The notes beneath the pieces are model-generated. The model searched no databases and was not told where the DNA came from. It saw nothing but the letters and a program-made list of their open reading frames with translations. The translations under genes were made by a program, and so were the position numbers. From Euphorbia lathyris (Eukaryota > Streptophyta > Magnoliopsida > Malpighiales > Euphorbiaceae), in NCBI RefSeq assembly GCF_963576675.1, contig NC_088913.1, positions 22,771,001-22,835,000 on the forward strand: a stretch of DNA of 64,000 bases, given 5' to 3'. The stretch's first letter is position 1, and each line of letters starts with the position of its first letter. Shown piece after piece: positions 56,925 to 64,000 of this stretch.

Positions 56925-59641
56925 TTACTTCTGGCTTCGTTCTACCTTCGTTCGAACTGTATCCAGAAGAATCTCCTTTTCGAGGTCGAACATTCTGTTG
57001 ACGGCGTGCATATTCTCAATTACCTCTTCTGGTTTACGGCAGTCATTTGCATCGATTCTTAGGTGCTGCATTGGACCTTGCAGAAACTTCTTCAACATAC
57101 CCATGCTAAGATCATGGATGGCTTTCTTCTGTTTATCTGTGACGTCACCCATCTTTGACAAACATTTTTCGACTTCAGAAGCTCTAATCCTTTCCATATA
57201 AGAACGCAACTTCTTGATGGTTGGAACTGTCTCAAGGGAATCTTTCCAAGCTTCAAATTTACTTAATTCATCAGAGATTACTGATTGTGCTTCCATAGCT
57301 TTCCTCTGCCGATCTTCTTTGTTAGCTTCCACAACTTCCTTGAGGTCATCGACGTTGTAGACTTCTGCTGTCTGCAGATCTGAAACACATGGTTCTACAT
57401 TCCTAGGAACAGAAATGTCAATGAAAACCCTCTGTCCAAGTTTTGGATTCACAGGAAGGAGTCTCTCTACATGGTCTTTCAAGAACAAAGGAGCTTCGGA
57501 TGCTGTGCAGGTGAAAACCATATCCGCTTCGCTAGCGCATGCCATCATTTCTGAAAGGGGTTTGTAGATAACTTCAACATTCTTGAGCTCTTTACGAAGG
57601 GCAGAAACTCTCTCCTCTGTTCTATTCACAACTACCATTTTGGTGCACCCTTTTGCAGCCAAGTGTTTGATCACTAGTTTACCCATCTTGCCTGCTCCAA
57701 TTACCAAAATCCTTGCACCATCATACGAACATTCTGGAAGCTTCACTTGGCCAAGCTCTACAGCTACTGAACTGACTGAAACCGACCCTGATGCAATGTT
57801 GGTTTCAGTTCTAACCCGCTTCCCAGTAATGATTGCATGTTCAAACAGGCCACTGATTTTTCGGCCAAAGCCAGCTTGTCCTTGTCCAAGTTTTTTAACT
57901 TGTTTCACTTGGGCGAGGATTTGACCCTCTCCTAGAACAGCAGAGTCAAGACCAGAAGCTACTTCAAATAGGTGTCTCGTGGCATCCTTGTTATAGAATA
58001 AAAATCGGTGTTGGCAAAGCTCTGAGAAAGGAATCCCGCTGATCTGGAAAAGAAAATTTGCATTTTGGTCAGTATAACTACATTTGTAATAACTATCATT
58101 CCAGTAATACATCAAAAGGGTTAGGCTATACTTACTTTGTTTTTGACAAAGTAAGCATTACTTTGTTTTTACCACCATTGGATGAACTTACTTTATTAAA
58201 GTCCACAATCATCCAATGGTGAAAAAAACAAAGTAAGCTTTTACTTTGTCAAAAACAAAGTAACCATAGAAGGCACCTACATCAAAATAGTCTTTAATAC
58301 CTCCTAAATGTGTATCCCATCAAACAGAAGTTTTAATAAAATAGATGCAATCCATAGGCAGGTCATACAGACATTAATTTTAATTGGATAACAAACAAAA
58401 TAGTTTCCTTTCCTCTCTTTTTCATGCTATATTTGATTTAAAGAAATACAATGATAAAAATCAATGTAATAGGTGAAGAAGAAAGTACCTTTGACATCCA
58501 TTCGGTCACTTCTCTAACCCCACGATGTTGAGACAAAGCCACAACATATATTTCTATTCGATTGCATGTGCTAAGAACAGCAGCTTCTTCTATATGATTC
58601 AAATCACAAAGCTCAGAAATGGCTTGAGCACACTGCTGTTCTGGAATCGCAAGTTTCTCCCTTACTGCAACTGGAGCAGTGTGTATATTCAGCCCTATGA
58701 CAGCAATGCAGCTCTTCTCCTTCGTATATCCTGAAAAACATGGCAATGACTTGATTAGTCCTTGTAAATTACAGCCATATAATAACATAGGAAATGAATA
58801 AACAAACTTTAAGTTTTGATTCAATCATGTGCTAGTATCAAAACATATATTCCCTACTTTAGTCATTGAAAGTACACCAACTTACTATTCAAATAAATTC
58901 TAGAAAGAGGAATTTTCACGTCAAAGATCAACCAATTATACAAAGCCATAACAAGTTTTGAATTTAAAAACCCCAGAAGCCTTCACATTTATGAAGTGGA
59001 AACTAGATGTGCAATACATTCACATCATATGAACCAGTACTAATTCGCATATACAATAGAATAAATTTCCAAAATTCTCATAGGATGATGTAAAACTGCA
59101 GAGCTCTTTCTAAAATCCGATTAGAAAAAAAAAATGATACTATCAATTAAAACAACCAATAAAGAGATATCAGTATATGTCAAGGATAAAAAGCATTACA
59201 TTAGCAAATAATTAATCATTGGACAACTATCGAATTCAAAAAAAAGTTTAGTAGGGACAAAGCAACTCAATGCATAAAAAGATCGGGGCTAATCAAACTA
59301 TCAATTCGATTTATTTTCCTCATCTATTTTTCATCGTATAAAAGAGAAAGAAAATACTCACTATCAAACGCAGATGCCTTGAGTTGCTCGAGAGCGATAA
59401 GATTAGACTTCTTGGAATCAAACATATCAATAGGACAAACCGAATCCTTAGAAACCGCCTCACATCTCAACGAAACAGTTCGATTGTGAACCGACTTAGA
59501 ACTCCCCATGCTCTGGTCCTTCAACAGCTTCAAAAACATCTCCGATCCATTGCAATAAGAAGACGACGACGACGAAGAAGCAGACAATTGTCTTCGCCTA
59601 GCAAGTAAGCCGGAGAAATCGGAAGCAGTCGACACCGCCAT
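56925..59641 (-). CDS. HEMA1: Glutamyl-tRNA reductase, chloroplast
   Basis: Three exons on the minus strand: 59641-59362, 58730-58489 and 58043-56925. They total 1,641 bp and 546 residues, with GT-AG junctions in frame. The enzyme reduces glutamyl-tRNA(Glu) with NADPH to glutamate-1-semialdehyde, the first committed step of tetrapyrrole synthesis in plastids. Residues 1 to about 65 form a Ser-rich transit peptide ([18 protein letters not shown]). [18 protein letters not shown] (about 106-123) and [10 protein letters not shown] with the catalytic Cys (about 149) define the catalytic domain. [10 protein letters not shown] (about 212-221) is a family signature. VIGAGKMGK (288-296) is the NADPH-binding Rossmann loop. 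A helical C-terminal dimerisation region ends the protein ([16 protein letters not shown]). All key residues are present and length is normal. Whether it is HEMA1 or another paralog cannot be decided. A Mutator-like MITE lies in intron 2. Confidence 0.95.
58118..58278. mobile_element. Mutator-like MITE in HEMA intron 2
   Basis: Starts GGGTTAGGCTATACTTACTT and ends in the complement of AGGTGCCTTCTATGGTTACT. The 9-bp duplication ACATCAAAA (58109-58117, 58279-58287) is perfect. It belongs to the family at 14401-14551 and lies about 75 bp inside the intron from the exon 3 acceptor. Confidence 0.9.
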
Positions 59642-60639
59642 TGAAATGAAAATAGAAGAAAAGACGGCGTCGAAAGGACGCAGTAACAGCGAAGAAAAGG
59701 GAGTAGACAAATCGGAAATCCTATATTATCGACGCGAGGTAGATCGGAATAGATGGAGGAGGAGGAGGAGACTCGGAGATGGGTTTGGTGCGAAATATTT
59801 GACCTACTCAAATATATATAATATTTATGATTTGGTAACCAAAACCCACTAGTATTCGGTTTACACATTCTATTCTCTCAAAATATTTGTATTTTATATA
59901 ATTTGAATCGTGCTTTTTCCACACGCCTTTGCTGACCAGATAGGGCATTGTCAAAATTAATAATTTTTGTTTTTCAGTTAATATTAGCATATGGATTATT
60001 AAAATTTATTTCCCAAATTACATTAGAGACCAAATTTTTTTTTTTCTAAAATATTTTAATCATTTAGATCTAATCCGATTTGATACTTACCTATTTTATT
60101 TAAAGATTCAATTCACATTATATTATATCATCAGGATCTGGATTGATCCATTTAAGGGAATTAATTTCTCTGTATAATCTATTTAGTTAATGTATTTATA
60201 TTATAATTAAATTATAATTATAAACACACTAAAATTTAATTAATTAAATTCTTAATGAATATAATTTTAAATAAAAAATTATTTTGAAAAATACTAAAAA
60301 AATCAAATCTAGGTAAAAAAATGTATATGTTTGGCTTTTTCATTTTATAATGCGTGCGTGCTAAATATTTTGTTAAAAAAAATATTCAATTTGATTTTTT
60401 TAGACTAAATTGACTGTAAAAATTGAAAGGACATAAAAGATTCAATTTGACAATTGATTTTAAGGAACAAGATTAATTGAAATAACAATATGTCAAAAGA
60501 AATTGAATTGATTAGAATTAAACTGAAGAAATTATATTTGAGTAAACTTACAAGAAATGAAAATAATAACATGGAGAATCTTGAAACAGTGGGATTAATA
60601 TAAAAATAAGTTAAATTAACGTTGTAAAAAATAGTCTAT
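59642..60639. other. HEMA promoter region and AT-rich spacer
   Basis: 59642-59870 is the likely leader and promoter of HEMA (minus strand), with a TATATATTTGAG-type stretch near 59805-59820. The rest is AT-rich and shows no gene or element I recognise. Confidence 0.5.
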
Positions 60640-61880
60640 CGTAAAAAAAAATATTTTGTCATATGTTTTTGCTAATAAAAAATTATAAGTATAATATTTC
60701 TAAAAGATCAAATATAGTCTATCGGAAAAAAAATCAAATAGTCAAGTTAGTCCGAAAAAGGTATCAATCAATTATACAAAGATTTTGTCAATAATTAAGT
60801 GCGAACACAATTCATCCACATATTCGAACACTAATCAAATGAGATAATTTTTAAAATGAAGTAAAATTATAAATATCTTTTGTTAACTTTTGACTATGAC
60901 TATAAATTATTTAGATAATTTACAAAACTATCCTTATGTATGTTTCTATGACGATGTTGACTGTTTCTCAACCCAACATATATTTGGAGTGAAGTGAGAC
61001 TATAAATATCTCTTTTTGGTTTTGTTTTTTCACCATTCTGTGAGTTTTGTCTTCTCTTTCGAATTATATCTTCCTCCGAATCTGAGTTTTTATTCTTCAA
61101 TAATGTAGATGCGTTATATGAAAATATTGACGCACCAAAGTTTGTGAACCTTAACACACTAGTTCTCTACCAACCCGGAGATGATCGATCTTGGTTCTGT
61201 TTGAGACTTGATGAGTTTTTCTTTCTTGAAACATTCAAAATGATGTTTGGTTTGGTTGTCAAAAGACCAAACCAAACATCATTTTGAATGTTTCCAGAGA
61301 GAAAAACTTACCAAGTCTCAAACAGAACCAAGATTGATTATTTCCAGGTTGGTAGAGATCTGATGCGTTGAGATTCACAAACTTCGGTGCGTCAATATTT
61401 TCATACAACTCATTTACATAGAATTCATCTTCTTGGCCAAAGCCATTTAAAAACTCAAATTTGGAGGAAGACATAATTCGAGAGAGAATAGAAAAATAGA
61501 GAGAGAAGACAAAACTCGTAAAATGGTGAAAAAACTAAGACTAACAAGAGATATTTATAGTCTCACTTCATTCCAAATATCTGTTGGGCTAGGAAACAGT
61601 CAACATGGTCATAGTAACGGACATAATGGTGGTTTTTTAAATTATCTAAATAATTTATAGTCATAGTCAACAGTCAATAAAAGATATTTATAGTCTCACA
61701 TCACTCCAAAAATTGTGTCTTTTGATTAGTTTTTGAATATTAGCAACGAATAGTATTCGCATTTAATTATTGACAAAATCTTTGTATAAACTATTTCACT
61801 TTCCTGTTTGACGATAGGCTATTTGAAGTTTTAGAAATATTATCCTTATGGTTTTTTATTGGCAAAACATCATGACACAC
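60640..61880. repeat. Long inverted repeat carrying convergent copies of a 5' gene fragment
   Basis: The arms of about 610 bp (60640-61255 and 61262-61880) are inverted copies around a loop of about 6-10 bp (GTCAAAAGAC, near 61260). Each arm has a TATA box (TATAAATA at 61001-61008 on plus; 61552-61559 on minus), a second promoter-like copy farther out (about 60868 and 61690), a leader and the first codons of the same protein. In the right arm (minus strand) ATG 61474 opens 71 codons, including YENIDAPKFVNLN and SWFCLRLG. In the left arm the ATG is ATA and an internal piece is deleted. The pattern YE..DAPKF resembles the start of plant TPX2-like proteins, but this is a weak match. Transcription from either side would give a hairpin RNA. 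Confidence 0.8.
61259..61474 (-). pseudogene. Truncated 5' gene fragment in the right arm of the inverted repeat
   Basis: 71 residues, MSSSKFEFLNGFGQEDEFYV to FKMMFGLVF, ending at the palindrome centre where the frame runs into the loop and stops. It has its own TATA box about 80 bp upstream of the ATG. It is a captured or duplicated N-terminal fragment of a longer gene outside this window, not a complete protein. Confidence 0.5.
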
Positions 61881-64000
61881 ACAATGACACCTTTTTTTTA
61901 CTATACATATTATATTTTTTCTTTAACACATCAATTTTTTAAACATTTATTTTTAGCTAAACTTATATTTAAATATTTGAACTGTTAGAATTATAAAACT
62001 TGAGCCCATGTTTGTAACATTTTTAAGATTAAACCCCTCAACTTTTATAATGTTAAAGACTAAGCTAATATAAGGCCCCTCCAAATCCATTTAGCTGAGG
62101 GACTTGGCCCTTTGGTTCCCAAAGCTGACCGAACTATAAGGTCATTATGAACACTATCCAAGGTCAATAAAAGTTAACATGTATCATCCATTTAGGAATC
62201 CTTTTTCCAAGGGAAGGTGAACAGGGCCACTTTCTATGAATGGACTTGGAACTGACTGCCTTGCAAAACTATGAGATGCCTTAACAAAACAAGCTTTCTT
62301 AAAGAATTTCAAACATAAAGGAATGGTGTGATTAGTCTGGTAAGACTCGGAATGTTAAGTAGGAGGCCGGTGGGTTCACCAGACGTTTTTGTGTGCCTAA
62401 TATTTTCTCCTGGGAGGATATCAACCTTCCCCAAAGTGTACCAGATTTTCCGAACTCACTTGTCTCCCGCAAGGAATCTCAGTAATATTTCCCAAACCTT
62501 GTTTGGATGGTGACTCTTATTCTCCGGTGTCGGCCCTATCGAAATACATCGTGATCTCAATTGGGCCTCGAGCCCAAAACAAATGTGTCATCAATGGTTC
62601 TCCATGTTGCTTGTCAATCAGGCATTGAACCAACAATGGTGACTTTGTTGGAACATAGAAATTGATTCTGATTACATTTTGGAAGTATTACTTAAACTAT
62701 TGTATGCATAACAAGAGCATAAAATGCAGGCTTTGGGGAATTGTTAATAAGTACTTTAACATTCCACTCGACAGTTAAAAGAGAACCTCTACTATGAATT
62801 CCCCCTTGTAAGAAATTCCAAACTATCTCACTCCATTTGATATGGGTAGTTTGACGTTTGTTACAAGGTCCTTATGTTCCGATCGCAACCCACACAAAAT
62901 AGCTTTAATAATTATTCATGACTCGTTAAGAGTTTTTGGTGTGATGTATGTATGACTTTTTGGGTTCCTTGTTGTGGTTTGTGTCATTTCCAAAAATTAT
63001 CTAACATTTTTCTATAAGAAAGGGGAAGAATATTCTAATTTAGTACAATTCATCTAAGTAAGGCCAATATTATGTTTCTAGGTCTAGTACAAATCTTACA
63101 AAAAAAAAATCTTAAACCAAGTTGATCAAAATAGTATAAATCACATTATAAGAACGAGGTAATGCGAGGACCAATGGTTTGTTGAACAAACCCAAAGTTT
63201 CATATGTCAATTTCTAAGATAGTGGATTTTAAATTTGTAAAAAAGTTTAATGGACAGACTTTGCCATGGTTCATATTCAACCCAAAAAAATCTTTGAAAC
63301 CCCGAAAGAGATTTAACCTCTTTTATATAATTAGGGGGATCAACGGTTCAATGAGACGAATTTGACTCATGTCAAAACAATGTAGATTCGCCTTTCTCAA
63401 ATTTTAGGTAAACGATTTTAGCAACATTACATGTGAAATCAAGGTTAATGCAAATTATTTTCAAATACATTAGTTTGGGTCTTGTGATGTGACTTATTCC
63501 ATTTTATTCGGTTTGTGTTTGAAAATGAAGGAAGATATGACCTATTCCTATTGAACATATTTTTGTCATTCCTCAGACATTAGCTTTGCTACGCTCTAAT
63601 GTCCCTATTTGAAATTGTTTAAGGTGGCATATTCTAGGCCAATGGAGAAAGGGTTTGTTTCTGTTTATGATGATATTGGTTATACACAAAAAAAGTTTGT
63701 CTAGTAAAAGAAGATTTCCTTCTCCCAAGTTGGAATAAAAGGCAAAATACAAGGTTGACATAGACTATATTAAGAGAAACATACATATCATTCGCCATGG
63801 CATGTGGATTAGGATGCAAGAAAAAGAATAATTTTTTGTTGTTTTTTTATAGTTTCCACATAATTCAAAGCTCATTTTACTGAATTATATATGTTCATTA
63901 CATAATCCAACATATACATTAAAACAGTCTGAAAGCAAGTTCCAAGTATTCACAACAAGATTAATGCAATTGAAGCAAAATAGATTCAGAATTTCAAAAT
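61881..64000. other. Unassigned region at the right edge
   Basis: Moderately complex sequence (for example 62040-62640 and 62820-63560) that does not look like simple AT spacer, but no open frame above about 62 codons has recognisable features and no LTR, inverted end or target duplication was found. Probably a decayed transposable element of unknown class. Confidence 0.4.

Noticed and set aside
57583..57924. 113-codon plus frame in HEMA exon 3
   Set aside because: Antisense shadow of the NADPH-binding domain of glutamyl-tRNA reductase.
1..64000. CRISPR array, bacterial operon or plasmid features
   Set aside because: The spliced plant genes and plant transposons show this is a nuclear plant sequence; the regular repeats present are satellites or MITEs, with no spacer structure.

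Overview
The window is nuclear DNA from a flowering plant, most likely a eudicot. It is AT-rich and gene-poor. The intact genes have spliced plant exons (GT-AG introns), and two of them encode plastid-type transit peptides. Most of the remaining sequence is transposable elements of plant type: Ty1-copia, Ty3-gypsy, LINE, hAT, Mutator-like, Stowaway and fold-back MITEs. I could not identify the species from the sequence.

Layout. 1-12.3 kb has no gene. It holds a TTTACGTAAA satellite, a Stowaway MITE, two large fold-back elements lying in one (TA)n microsatellite (3.1-8.3 kb), further MITEs and tandem repeats. 12.3-23 kb is a patchwork of degraded gypsy and LINE pieces around two small paralogous secreted-protein genes (14.7-15.0 and 18.5-18.9 kb, minus strand). 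23.3-37.8 kb is a tandem segmental duplication carrying two F-box genes. The first copy is broken by a 10-bp deletion and the second is intact. A complete but dead copia element (28.9-34.3 kb) and a small MITE entered the second unit after the duplication. 38-45.5 kb holds a gypsy LTR with a nested hAT element, and a LINE 3' end interrupted by a solo LTR.

46-60 kb is the conserved gene block: a TBL12/13-type polysaccharide O-acetyltransferase (+), a small plastid-targeted protein of unknown function (+), an RMD5-type subunit of a CTLH/GID ubiquitin ligase (-), and HEMA glutamyl-tRNA reductase, the first committed step of chlorophyll and heme synthesis (-). These are independent housekeeping genes with no evident joint pathway. 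60.6-61.9 kb is a long perfect-style inverted repeat. Its arms each carry TATA boxes and the 5' end of one coding sequence, a structure expected to make hairpin RNA. The last 2 kb could not be assigned.

The points most worth following are the tRNA-like pol III modules in the arms of the fold-back element, the inverted gene-fragment hairpin, the secreted paralogs with exchanged repeat cores, and the several insertions whose target duplications or empty sites can be read directly.
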